NCBI RefSeq assembly: GCF_000368685.1
Contig: NZ_KB849628.1
Coordinates: 795,228-859,227 of the forward strand
DNA from: Acinetobacter baylyi DSM 14961 = CIP 107474
GTDB taxonomy: Bacteria > Pseudomonadota > Gammaproteobacteria > Pseudomonadales > Moraxellaceae
DNA length: 64,000 bases
Reading direction: 5' to 3'
In this document: piece by piece, positions 48,580 to 57,232 of the stretch
How the letters are laid out: each line of letters opens with the position of its first letter
How positions within the stretch are numbered: position 1 is the stretch's first letter
The notes under the pieces: generated by a model
Told to the model about the DNA's origin: nothing
Databases searched by the model: none
The model's input: only the letters and a program-made list of their open reading frames with translations
Position numbers and translations under genes: made by a program

Positions 48580-49743
48580 TTAGAAATAATAGAACAAGGT
48601 CAAATTCAGTAATCGGTTCGACTTGGTTACATTATCTCCTTGCGCCAGTGAGGTCGAATCACCACCAATAAATGGATCATTTTTGCTGATAATATATTCA
48701 GCAATTAACGACACTTTTTTATAATCAAATGAAGCACCTAGAAAGTTACGTGTCGAGTTCTTATACCCGTCTGCATCTTTGATATAGCTGGTATAGGCGG
48801 CGTAAGGTGTAATATTAATGCCTTTATACACATCTTTAAAGGTATAACGAACATCAGCGGTATAGAACTGGCCTTTATTGGCGACATAATATTCACCGTC
48901 ATAAGAGCCCATCACCGAATAATCAGGATGCAATGCATCTTTATTGGTCACGTCATTTTGACCACCCGTGAAACTTAACGCCAAATCTTTGTAATTTAAC
49001 CCCGTAAATAAAGCCCAAGTTTTACGATTGCCATCCAAACCTGTGGTTTTATTTTCAACGTCAGAATACCAGTAAGAGCCGCCAACATTCATACTCATAT
49101 CGGGTGACAGTTTAATATCCTGGCTCACCCGCGCAATCCACATATTTTTTTCATTTAATGTCGATTGAGTGGGATCGCTGGTTTTTACAAAGTTTGCAGT
49201 ATAGCGCGCCGAATCACGGCTATCGCCCGTATAGTTTCCACCATCGGTTGCAAAGTAGCCTAGATCAATTTTGGTCGAACCGATTTCATGATGATAATTT
49301 GCGCCCAAATTATGTGCATCTTCCAGCCCCATGGTGTTATTAATCCCACCATAGAGTGAGCTTTCCCAAAAACGGCCAATGCCAAATGGAACAGGTTGTA
49401 AACCTAGAGTCAGTGTCTGCTTGTCAGTAAAACGATATCCTGCATAGGCATCGACCAATGTTGAGAAATCACATAAGGTACTGTACTGATAACAGCGATA
49501 CTCGGCATGACCAAACCATTGGGGCGAATCATAATCCAGTGCCAACTTTGCAGCATTGAACTGAAGTTTGTGATCGTTATCCGATCCGTAGTTTTTATCC
49601 TGATAGTTGGCACGCACATAGCCCGAGATGGTTAATGCACCCGTATCCGTTTTTGCATCACCAAACGTAAGACCTGCAAAACATGGTACAGCGATTGACG
49701 TACTGATCAGCCCCACGCAAATGCTTAAATATTGCTTCTTCAT
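48580..49743 (-). CDS. outer-membrane porin of the trigonelline cluster
   Basis: A 387-residue exported protein. The signal peptide is MKKQYLSICVGL plus a hydrophobic stretch ending VPCFA-G. The mature part is made of alternating beta-strand-like segments with many aromatic residues, and the C-terminal residue is phenylalanine (LTLFYYF), the usual outer-membrane barrel ending. The ATG at 49743 is preferred over the adjacent GTG. It lies just after the NCS1 permease gene (26-bp gap), so the two would form an outer/inner membrane uptake route for trigonelline. Confidence 0.82.
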   Translation of the reverse strand: MKKQYLSICVGLISTSIAVPCFAGLTFGDAKTDTGALTISGYVRANYQDKNYGSDNDHKLQFNAAKLALDYDSPQWFGHAEYRCYQYSTLCDFSTLVDAYAGYRFTDKQTLTLGLQPVPFGIGRFWESSLYGGINNTMGLEDAHNLGANYHHEIGSTKIDLGYFATDGGNYTGDSRDSARYTANFVKTSDPTQSTLNEKNMWIARVSQDIKLSPDMSMNVGGSYWYSDVENKTTGLDGNRKTWALFTGLNYKDLALSFTGGQNDVTNKDALHPDYSVMGSYDGEYYVANKGQFYTADVRYTFKDVYKGINITPYAAYTSYIKDADGYKNSTRNFLGASFDYKKVSLIAEYIISKNDPFIGGDSTSLAQGDNVTKSNRLLNLTLFYYF

Positions 49744-49769
49744 CACTTTTTCTCACTTTTCATTTTGGC

Positions 49770-51173
49770 TTAGCATTTTTTGGTGGAAACACTGTAGTTA
49801 CGCGCAGTCACTTTAGACTGGTTAAATACAAAGTAAATAATGGCAGTTACAATAATGCCCACAATCCATGAGATGTCGACATCCTGTATGACATTGGCCC
49901 ATCGTCCTGTAAAAAACGAATTGGTAAGAAATGGAATTTGAACCACAATTCCGACAAAGTACGTCACCAATGTTTTCATGTTGTACTTACCATACTGGCC
50001 ACCATGTTCATCAAAAATTGAAGCAATGTCGTACTGCATCTTATTGATGTAATAGAAATCCATCAGGTTGATCACCACCCAAGGCACCAAAATGAAAAGC
50101 AAAGCAAAAATGAAGTTGAGGAAATAGCTGATAAAGCTGCTTGAGGCCCAAAGTGCTGTACTGGTTGCAAGAATGAGCACAAAAATCGAGAGAATAATAC
50201 GTGTCGATTTGGTTGGAATCCACTTGCCCGCAAATGTTTGAATCGCGGTAATAAATGAAAGCGAAGCACCATAAAGATTCATGGCATTGTGTCCGATGAT
50301 ATTGCATAAAAACAAAATCATCAGCACCATACCAAAACCACCTGTGGCGGTTTTCACGGCTTCCATGGCATCACTGATCGTAAACAAACTCACAGCAAGC
50401 ATACCAAAACAAAACGCGACGACCGTACCTAAAGCTGCACCCAGATAGGTATAAATAAACGGTTTGAAGATTCCAATCTCTTTAGGCAAATAACGTGAAT
50501 AGTCTGAGGTGTATGGCGAGAAACTGATTTGCCAGATCGCACACACACAGAACATTGCAAACCAGCCTTTTAAGTTAAAGGAGCCTTTTGCCAATACATC
50601 TGCCGTGACATGTGGAATCATGAGTACAAAGCCAATGAGCAAAGCACCACCCATAAACCATGTCCCAATCTTGTTAAACTTATGAATAAAATGATAACCA
50701 ATAATACCGATCAGTGTCGCTGTAATCGCGCCGATTACAGTCGCTGTCGGTACTGGGATGGCAGGAATCACGGTATGCAGCGTTTTCCCTGACAAAATAA
50801 TGTTTGAAGTGAAAAAACCCAGATAGATAAAGGTGGTGAAGATCACGACCAGTAAAGCACCATAACGTCCAAACTGTGCACGACTTTGGATCATTTGTGG
50901 AATGCCCACCTGCGGCCCCTGTGCAGAGGTCAAGGCCAAAATAGAGGCACCAAAGAAGTGACCGAAAATAATTGCGGTCAATGCACTCATGATATTCAGG
51001 TGAAAAGTTTGTACAGACATCGCACCTGTAATAACAGCCAGAGGTGCAATATTGGTACAAAACCACAATGTAAATAAATCTTTGACATGACCGTTACGTT
51101 GAGAGGCATCAACATAATCGATACTGTTGCTTTCTATTTCAAACGCTTTGTTTGATGTTGCATTTTGACTCAT
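49770..51173 (-). CDS. NCS1 (CodB-type) permease, probable trigonelline transporter
   Basis: A 467-residue polytopic protein of the cytosine/purine/uracil/thiamine/allantoin permease family. Typical segments are PLAVITGAMSVQTF, GPQVGIPQMIQSRAQFGRYGALLV, SPYTSDYSRYLPK and FMDFYYINK-like text near the C terminus. Trigonelline is a small zwitterionic N-heterocycle, in keeping with NCS1 substrates, and the gene sits inside the cluster. The frame is open 17 codons upstream, but the ATG at 51173 has AAGGA just before it, while the earlier one overlaps the operator. A sigma-54-like promoter is upstream. Confidence 0.83.
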   Translation of the reverse strand: MSQNATSNKAFEIESNSIDYVDASQRNGHVKDLFTLWFCTNIAPLAVITGAMSVQTFHLNIMSALTAIIFGHFFGASILALTSAQGPQVGIPQMIQSRAQFGRYGALLVVIFTTFIYLGFFTSNIILSGKTLHTVIPAIPVPTATVIGAITATLIGIIGYHFIHKFNKIGTWFMGGALLIGFVLMIPHVTADVLAKGSFNLKGWFAMFCVCAIWQISFSPYTSDYSRYLPKEIGIFKPFIYTYLGAALGTVVAFCFGMLAVSLFTISDAMEAVKTATGGFGMVLMILFLCNIIGHNAMNLYGASLSFITAIQTFAGKWIPTKSTRIILSIFVLILATSTALWASSSFISYFLNFIFALLFILVPWVVINLMDFYYINKMQYDIASIFDEHGGQYGKYNMKTLVTYFVGIVVQIPFLTNSFFTGRWANVIQDVDISWIVGIIVTAIIYFVFNQSKVTARNYSVSTKKC

Positions 51174-51539
51174 TTCCTTAGTCTCACTTTTAAGACAACT
51201 GACCCAGATGACAATTCCAATCATTCTTGATAGGAATTTTTTATTCCTTTAATTCAAAGCAATTTTTAGACCATTTTTTATGCGGATTTTAAAAATTTCT
51301 TTAAATGAAGGAGGTCATCTTTACGCTTCCTTTTCAACAGCTAAAAATGGTGATTAAGTTCAATGGAGTTTTCAGTGTTTTGTTTTTAAATATTTTTTAT
51401 TCAAAATAAAACCTAGCCAAACCAATCTCGACATCGAGTTCAGCTAAAGAAAATCCATTTTCTTTCGTTAATCCATTTATTTAATTTACTTGAATAATCA
51501 AATAAATTTACGATATCAAAATTACTTTTATTGGATGGC
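51174..51539 (-). promoter_or_regulatory. promoter region of the trigonelline permease gene: sigma-54-like site and palindrome
   Basis: 366 bp between tgnC and the permease gene. On the minus strand TGGTCTAAAAATTGC (51273-51259) has RpoN -24/-12 spacing. ATTCCTATCAAGAAT (51237-51223 on that strand) lies 22 bases downstream of the -12 element and differs by one base from the site near the cupin regulator gene. The rest is AT-rich with nothing recognisable. Confidence 0.6.
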
Positions 51540-53006
51540 CTATCTCATAACAAAAGGGTCATCAATTGGCTGATCTGACATTCGAAGCCAAACTGTTTTT
51601 GTGGTGGTATATTCAAGTGCAGCACTCAAACCACCTTCACGTCCATGCCCTGAAAGTCCATAGCCACCAAATGGCGCCAATGGAGAAACGACCCGATAAG
51701 TATTGAGCCAGACAATTCCTGATCGAATGGCACGGGTCATACGATGTGCACGGGTCAAATTACTGGTAAACACACCAGACGCTAAACCATAAGGCGTACT
51801 ATTGGCTTTCTGAATTGCTTCTGCTTCAGTACTAAAAGTATCAACCGATAACACCGGACCAAATAGCTCGGTATGAATGCTTTGAGCATCAGAAACACCA
51901 CTGCAATCCAGAATGGTCGGTGGATAGTAGTAACCTGCACCGTCACAAACCTGACCACCAGTGATCAGTTTTGCACCTTGTTCAACTGAACGCTGCACCA
52001 CTTGCTGGATTTTTTCACGTTGCTTGAGGGTACACAGTGGGCCGTATTCGGTTTGCATATCATCGGGTAAGCCCATCTTGATACTTTGAACACGTTCAGC
52101 CAAACGCTGTAAAAATTCATCTTTGATACTTTCTTCAATCAAAAGACGTGAACCCGCTACACAACTTTGGCCTGTTGCGGCAAAAATTGCTGCAATCTGC
52201 GCATTCAATGCACTATTAATATCCGTATCTGCAAACACAATAAACGGAGATTTACCACCAAGCTCAAGTGAAACCTTTGCCAGATTTTCTGCACTGTTAC
52301 GCACAATATGTTTGGCTGTTTCTGGGCCACCCGTAAATGCAATATGGGCAACTTTAGGATGTGCACTTAATACTGCACCGCATTCTGGCCCAAAGCCTGT
52401 AATCACATTGACCACACCAGCAGGAAAGCCTGCTTCATCAATCAATTTGGCAAATTCAAGCAAAGGGGCTGGTGCTTCTTCAGAAGCTTTAAGCACGACG
52501 GTGCAACCTGCAGCCAGTGCCGGGCCAACTTTAACCGCAGACAAAAATAATTGACTGTTCCACGGTACAATCGCCGCAACCACACCCACTGGCTCACGTA
52601 CCAGCCATGCCTGCATATCTGGCTTATCGACAGGAATAAAGCTGCCTTCAATCTTGTCGGCGAGTCCTGCATAATAGCGATAATACTCTGCCACATAGGC
52701 AATCTGGCTGGAGGTTTCACGAATAATCTTGCCGGTATCTGTGGTTTCTAAAGCCGCAAGTCGTGGCGCAGATTTTTCAACGAGGTCAGCAAGTTTATAC
52801 AGTAATTTGCCACGCTGGGAAGCTGTCAATCCAGACCAGCTTGAATCATAAAATGCCTGCTCAGCGGCATCTACAGCACGATTGACCTGATCTGTACGTG
52901 CTTCTGGCATTTTTGCCCAGATTTCACCTGTGGCAGGATTGATGCTGTCAAATTGCGCAGCGCCATCCTCAAATTTTCCATTAATATACAGCTGAAATTG
53001 TTGCAT
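51540..53006 (-). CDS. tgnC: MFMB dehydrogenase (aldehyde dehydrogenase) of trigonelline degradation
   Basis: A 488-residue aldehyde dehydrogenase. The catalytic glutamate is in LELGGKSPFIVF and the cysteine in ATGQSCVAGSRLL. In the described pathway TgnC oxidises the hydroxybutyrolactone (MFMB) made by the oxygenase to N-methylformamido-methylene succinate. The start at 53006 lies inside the end of tgnB, a 26-base overlap, and matches the family N terminus; the frame is open to 53051 but without a better site. Distinguished from TgnE by position next to tgnB and by being less GabD-like. Confidence 0.85.
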   Translation of the reverse strand: MQQFQLYINGKFEDGAAQFDSINPATGEIWAKMPEARTDQVNRAVDAAEQAFYDSSWSGLTASQRGKLLYKLADLVEKSAPRLAALETTDTGKIIRETSSQIAYVAEYYRYYAGLADKIEGSFIPVDKPDMQAWLVREPVGVVAAIVPWNSQLFLSAVKVGPALAAGCTVVLKASEEAPAPLLEFAKLIDEAGFPAGVVNVITGFGPECGAVLSAHPKVAHIAFTGGPETAKHIVRNSAENLAKVSLELGGKSPFIVFADTDINSALNAQIAAIFAATGQSCVAGSRLLIEESIKDEFLQRLAERVQSIKMGLPDDMQTEYGPLCTLKQREKIQQVVQRSVEQGAKLITGGQVCDGAGYYYPPTILDCSGVSDAQSIHTELFGPVLSVDTFSTEAEAIQKANSTPYGLASGVFTSNLTRAHRMTRAIRSGIVWLNTYRVVSPLAPFGGYGLSGHGREGGLSAALEYTTTKTVWLRMSDQPIDDPFVMR

Positions 53007-54063
53007 GACGGCGATCCACTTTTGATTCAGAAAATGCTGGCATGACTTCATTAATCATACGTTCAAGAGAGGCTTTCTTACGTTCAAAACTCATTCCAGT
53101 ATCAATCCAGAATGAATACTCGTCATAGCCCATCGCTTCATAGGCTTTTAAACGATCAATCACTTCTTGTGCCTGACCAATCACGTTATTTTTACGCATG
53201 GCTTCAGGCGTATAAAAAGGATGTGCTGCAATTTCTTCATCAGACAGTGGCGCAATCAAACCTTGGTTAATTTCACGTTCATTTTTAAACCATGCACCGA
53301 AATAGTTGTAGAACACATTCATTTCATTGGCAGCAACTTGAGCATCTTCTTCGCTATCTGCCACATAGGTATGGCGTAGCAACATGATTTCAGGGCGTTC
53401 AATATCCTGAAACTTTTCACATGCACTGTTGAAATGTCCCATCAATTTTTCGACTTCTTCATCACCGAGATGAAGCGGTGTGACCTGTACATTACAACCA
53501 TTTTGCACAGCAAATTCATGACTGTTTGGATCGCGTGCTGCTACCCAGATTGGTGGATTCGGCTGCTGTAAAGGTTGAGGTGCAGATGTGGTTTTTGGAA
53601 ACTGCCAAAACTCACCGTTGTGTTCGTAATCACCTTTCCATAAGTTTTTAATGGCTGGAATCATTTCACGTAAACGCTGACCTGCACTCCATGCATCCAT
53701 ACCTGGCACCATACGCTCATATTCAAATGAGTACGCGCCACGCGCAATCCCGATATCGAGACGGCCGTTACTAATGATATCAGTCATAGCCGCTTCACCA
53801 GCTAGCTTGATTGGATGCCAAAATGGTGCAACCACGGTGCCTGTACCCAAACGAACATGTTTAGTTTTATTGGCTAGATCAGCGATATTTAAGAAGGGGT
53901 TCGGCGCAATGGTGAAATTCATGGCATGATGCTCACCTGTCCAGATCGCATGCATACCACCACGATCTGCAATCTGACATAGCTCAATCATTTCATCGTA
54001 AAGCTGTTTCTGGGTTTGCTGATCCGAGACACGTTCCATATGTACAAATAGTGAAAAACGCAT
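52981..54063 (-). CDS. tgnB: trigonelline monooxygenase, oxygenase component
   Basis: A 360-residue bacterial luciferase-like flavin monooxygenase. The core patterns are HAIWTGEHHAMNFTIAPNPF, RLGTGTVVAPFWHPIKLAGE, DIISNGRLDIGIARGAY and PPIWVAARDPNSHEFAV. In A. baylyi the two-component TgnA/TgnB enzyme opens the pyridinium ring of trigonelline directly between C5 and C6 using FMNH2 and O2. GGGAG lies seven bases before the ATG. It is two bases from the tgnA stop and overlaps tgnC. Confidence 0.87.
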   Translation of the reverse strand: MRFSLFVHMERVSDQQTQKQLYDEMIELCQIADRGGMHAIWTGEHHAMNFTIAPNPFLNIADLANKTKHVRLGTGTVVAPFWHPIKLAGEAAMTDIISNGRLDIGIARGAYSFEYERMVPGMDAWSAGQRLREMIPAIKNLWKGDYEHNGEFWQFPKTTSAPQPLQQPNPPIWVAARDPNSHEFAVQNGCNVQVTPLHLGDEEVEKLMGHFNSACEKFQDIERPEIMLLRHTYVADSEEDAQVAANEMNVFYNYFGAWFKNEREINQGLIAPLSDEEIAAHPFYTPEAMRKNNVIGQAQEVIDRLKAYEAMGYDEYSFWIDTGMSFERKKASLERMINEVMPAFSESKVDRRHATISAVY

Positions 54064-54065
54064 GG

Positions 54066-54998
54066 TTAAACTCCCTCTTTAACAATTTGACGAACTGTGC
54101 CGCTGGTATGATTACCGTAATAAACACCGTAGGTTTTCAGATAATTTTCTTTGCGATAGCGCATTAACATGCTTTGTAAGGCACTATCCGTAAAAGTAAG
54201 TTTTTCAAGATCATTTAAATCGACAAACTGACCTTTATGCGCGGTTGGAACAGGGGTATTACATAAAAATGCAATATATTGCTGCTGCGTCGTCACATCA
54301 TCATAGACAGAATAGATAAAGCTGGGTGATGCCTCTGGTTGATAGGTTGCAAAGATCTTTTCCAAGGCTTTTTCTGCACCGTCTTTTTCGACCATCAAAT
54401 GCGGCAAGGCCCATTTATGATCGGCTGTCTGTTCGAGCAAGATTTTATTTTCGTGCCCAATCAATGCCATCATCATGACTTTCATGCTTGAAATGACATC
54501 TGTAGAGGATTTGGCTGGCGTGAAATAAGCGCCACGATAATAACCAAGACCTGCAAAACCTGCCGAAGTAAAGTTTTCAACCTTACCAATTAAAATCGCG
54601 TGATCACCTGCATCAACCACCTGATAGGTTGTACAGTCGAACCAAGCACTGACCCCGTCAATTAATGGATTTTGATATTCACTTTTTGCCCAGACCAATT
54701 GAGCAAAGCGATCATCACTTGGACGAGCAAATATGTTGGATACATCTTTTTGTTCTTCGGCCAAAATATTAATGGCAAAGTGTGATGCATCTGCAAAGTT
54801 ATGATAATTGCTTGATGTCTTGGCAATGCTGACTAAAAGCAAAGCTGGGTCCAAAGACACCGAAGCAAAAGAGTTTGCGGTGAAACCAAGTGGCGTCCCG
54901 TCATCTTTACACGTGGTCACGACCGTCACGCCTGTCATAAATGATCCAAAGGCATCACGTAGTTCACGTATTTTATTCACTGCATCCATTTCGCTCAT
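54066..54998 (-). CDS. tgnA: trigonelline monooxygenase, flavin reductase component
   Basis: A 310-residue protein. Residues about 10-165 are a flavin reductase (FMN-binding split barrel) domain: FGSFMTGVTVVTT, GFTANSFASVSLDPALLLVSI, HFAINILAEEQ. It supplies reduced flavin to TgnB. The C-terminal about 140 residues resemble a Nudix fold in outline (HKWALPHLMVEKDGAEKALEKI) but lack the REx2EE catalytic residues, so a regulatory or docking role is likelier than hydrolysis. The ATG at 54998 has AGGAG seven bases upstream. The gene is 29 bases after tgnD. Confidence 0.85.
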   Translation of the reverse strand: MSEMDAVNKIRELRDAFGSFMTGVTVVTTCKDDGTPLGFTANSFASVSLDPALLLVSIAKTSSNYHNFADASHFAINILAEEQKDVSNIFARPSDDRFAQLVWAKSEYQNPLIDGVSAWFDCTTYQVVDAGDHAILIGKVENFTSAGFAGLGYYRGAYFTPAKSSTDVISSMKVMMMALIGHENKILLEQTADHKWALPHLMVEKDGAEKALEKIFATYQPEASPSFIYSVYDDVTTQQQYIAFLCNTPVPTAHKGQFVDLNDLEKLTFTDSALQSMLMRYRKENYLKTYGVYYGNHTSGTVRQIVKEGV

Positions 54999-55027
54999 TT
55001 CAATACTCCTTCAATCTCTGGAACAAA

Positions 55028-55819
55028 TTAGGGGGTTGTTTCCAACCACGCTTGCATGGCTTGATTGACTTTTTCAGGCGCGGTGAGATTTACCATATGC
55101 CGTTCATTTTCAATCACAATTGCAGTGCCATGCTTGGCCTGATGTGCCATTTGTATAGTCATTTCTGCGGTTGAGTTTGGATCATCTGTTCCAGTTAATA
55201 CCAATGCTGGGCACTCAATGTCTGACCAGCCATCTGCATAGACCAGATCACCTTGTGCAAAAGCACGATAGGCGGTGGTATATCCAGACATATTTACGTT
55301 TTCGAGCCATAATTTGACCCGTTCAGATGCGATTTTTTCAATTTCGCTTTGGCCAAACCAACGCTGTAATGGGGTCTCGATATCAAGATGACCCTGTTTT
55401 AACGCTTCAGCTCGTTGAATCACAGCTTCCCGAGCCGCATGGGTACGCTTGTAAACTCCATTGAGTACTGCCATACGCTTCACTAAATCTGGTCGGGTCA
55501 CACTTACACCTGTGGTGATGAGTGATCCCATCGAATGTCCTGCCAGATTGACAGGTCCCAGATTTAACGTATGAATACATTCGATAGCCCAGTCTACAAA
55601 ATCTTGTAACTGTGCATCGGCTGCAAGTGCAGTACTCTGCCCATGCCCTGGCATATCCAGAGAAATCACATGGTAATGTTTTGAAAAATACTCAATTTGT
55701 GGATACCATGCCTCGGCCTGCATACCCACACCGTGAATGAGAACCAGTGGTTCTCCTTCACCTTGCTCAAAATAATGAGCGGTACGATTATTTGACAGCT
55801 GCAGGGTTTTTGAGATCAT
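55028..55819 (-). CDS. tgnD: MFMS hydrolase (alpha/beta hydrolase) of trigonelline degradation
   Basis: A 263-residue alpha/beta hydrolase. The nucleophile is S96 in AGHSMGS, the acid lies in TGTDDPN and the base is about H241 in ENERHMVNL; LVLIHGVGMQ gives the oxyanion region. In the described pathway TgnD splits N-methylformamido-methylene succinate into succinate semialdehyde, CO2, formate and methylamine. Its start lies inside the preceding DUF1185 gene (32-base overlap). Confidence 0.85.
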   Translation of the reverse strand: MISKTLQLSNNRTAHYFEQGEGEPLVLIHGVGMQAEAWYPQIEYFSKHYHVISLDMPGHGQSTALAADAQLQDFVDWAIECIHTLNLGPVNLAGHSMGSLITTGVSVTRPDLVKRMAVLNGVYKRTHAAREAVIQRAEALKQGHLDIETPLQRWFGQSEIEKIASERVKLWLENVNMSGYTTAYRAFAQGDLVYADGWSDIECPALVLTGTDDPNSTAEMTIQMAHQAKHGTAIVIENERHMVNLTAPEKVNQAMQAWLETTP

Positions 55820-56390
55820 GGCCTAACTCTTCTAAATCTTTATAACGATCACCAATGCGGTGATGCGGGCGACCTGCGGTTGAGGCTGCAATCACAACGA
55901 CCAGTTCATCTGCAGCTGGCGCATCGGCAATCGCGAATTGAACCGTCAAATAATGTGAACGACGACCTTCATCATTTTTGTCCATCATTGGCACCAAAAT
56001 CGGTGCATTTGCAGGTCCACGTGTGTTGTTAAATGCCAAGTAAGATTTCGCGCCTACTGCACTACGGTAGGTATTACCAAAATGCAGCGTATGAATGAGT
56101 GCAGAAGCATGTTCAAGTTCACCATCAAGTCCCACGACAGCAGATTTACCAAATGCTTCGACTGCTTCACCAGACCCGATTTCATCAATAATCATTTTGG
56201 TTAAGTGCTTGCTCAGCTCAGGCGCAATGCGACGGATTTCTGGAGCAAGATCTTCGACATATCCTTGTCCAGCCCATGGGTTTTTAAGCACCGCAGCAGC
56301 AGCAACCATTTTCAATGGTGTTGGGGCATCTTTACCACCATCCACATAAATTGTTTCTACATGCAATACTGTTTTTCGAATTAGGCTCAC
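55788..56390 (-). CDS. DUF1185 (amino acid synthesis) family protein of the trigonelline cluster
   Basis: A 200-residue protein of the AA_synth/DUF1185 family, recognisable from VVAAAAVLKNPWAGQGYVEDLAPE and SYLAFNNTRGPANAPILVPMMDKNDEGRRSHYLTVQF. The biochemical role is unknown to me. It begins with GTG (GGGAGG eight bases upstream) and is first in the operon with tgnD, tgnA, tgnB and tgnC. It may protect, isomerise or decarboxylate an intermediate, and is another candidate for the conserved hypothetical protein of the described pathway. That is inference. Confidence 0.8.
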   Translation of the reverse strand: MSLIRKTVLHVETIYVDGGKDAPTPLKMVAAAAVLKNPWAGQGYVEDLAPEIRRIAPELSKHLTKMIIDEIGSGEAVEAFGKSAVVGLDGELEHASALIHTLHFGNTYRSAVGAKSYLAFNNTRGPANAPILVPMMDKNDEGRRSHYLTVQFAIADAPAADELVVVIAASTAGRPHHRIGDRYKDLEELGHDLKNPAAVK

Positions 56391-56432
56391 GGATTATCCT
56401 CCCTTGTTTTAAACCAATATAGAACACAATAT

Positions 56433-56446
56433 TATGGTATACAATA
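56433..56446. promoter_or_regulatory. TgnR-type operator in the tgnR/tgnD divergent region
   Basis: TATGGTATACAATA matches 13 of 14 bases of the perfect palindrome in front of tgnE. A further half-site, ATACCAT, lies at 56462-56468. The position between divergent genes suits control of both the tgn operon and the regulator itself. Confidence 0.65.
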
Positions 56447-56535
56447 GTACAGACTACTCAGATACCATTTTTTTTGCTAATATTGATGCTTATAAATGTA
56501 ACTAAAAATTACACAAATAAATTTTGAGTGAGTAT

Positions 56536-57216
56536 ATGACCTTGAATCTAAAAATCGAACAGCCGCCTATTACATTAAGAGAGATGGCATTGACCAATCT
56601 GCGCAATGCCATCATTACAGGCTATTTCCCAGCTGGAAAAAGACTGGTTGAACGTGTCCTCTGTGAAGAATTAGGGGTGAGTCGGACGGTGGTACGTGAA
56701 GCGATTCGTTATCTGGAAGCAGAAGGATTAGTCGAAACTTTGCCCAATAAAGGCCCGATTGTATCGGTATTAAACTGGCACGTTGCACAGCAAATCTATG
56801 ATATTCGTTTATTACTTGAACAAAGTGCAGTCGTTGACTGTACTGAAAAACTTGACGAACGAAACAGCCAGAAGCTTCAAAGCCATCTACAAAAATTGCA
56901 TGACGCGTTTGAAGACGGAAAAATGCAGGATTTACTCAGTGTTTCCAGAGATCTATATCGTTTTATTTTTGAAATCGCCAATCATGACATTGCTTGGGAA
57001 GTGGTTGAGCGCCTCAATGGACGAATCAGTCGCTTACGTGCCATGACCATTAATTCACCACATCGTGCGGTATCGGGTTATGAACGCATTTGTACGATTG
57101 TTGAAGCGATTTTAAAAAAGGATACCAATGCAGCCAAAGCAGCCGTTGCTGCACATCTACAAGAAGCGTCGACAATCGCCAAGCAAATTCTTGAAAATCA
57201 AACACAAGATGATTAA
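56536..57216 (+). CDS. tgnR: GntR/FCD-family regulator of the trigonelline genes
   Basis: A 226-residue FadR-subfamily GntR regulator. The N-terminal winged helix (LRNAIITGYFPAGKRLVERVLCEELGVSRTVVREAIRYLEAEGLV) is followed by an FCD domain. The ATG at 56536 is chosen; a TTG four codons earlier lacks a ribosome-binding site. It is divergent from the tgn operon, with an ATGGTATACAAT site between them. The symbol follows the ADP1 trigonelline cluster and is less certain than tgnA-E. Confidence 0.8.
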   Translation: MTLNLKIEQPPITLREMALTNLRNAIITGYFPAGKRLVERVLCEELGVSRTVVREAIRYLEAEGLVETLPNKGPIVSVLNWHVAQQIYDIRLLLEQSAVVDCTEKLDERNSQKLQSHLQKLHDAFEDGKMQDLLSVSRDLYRFIFEIANHDIAWEVVERLNGRISRLRAMTINSPHRAVSGYERICTIVEAILKKDTNAAKAAVAAHLQEASTIAKQILENQTQDD

Positions 57217-57232
57217 ATTTAAGGAGTTATAG

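Noticed and set aside
51290..51340. A leader peptide upstream of the trigonelline permease gene
   Set aside because: Only a five-codon frame after AAGGA on the minus strand; too short to support.
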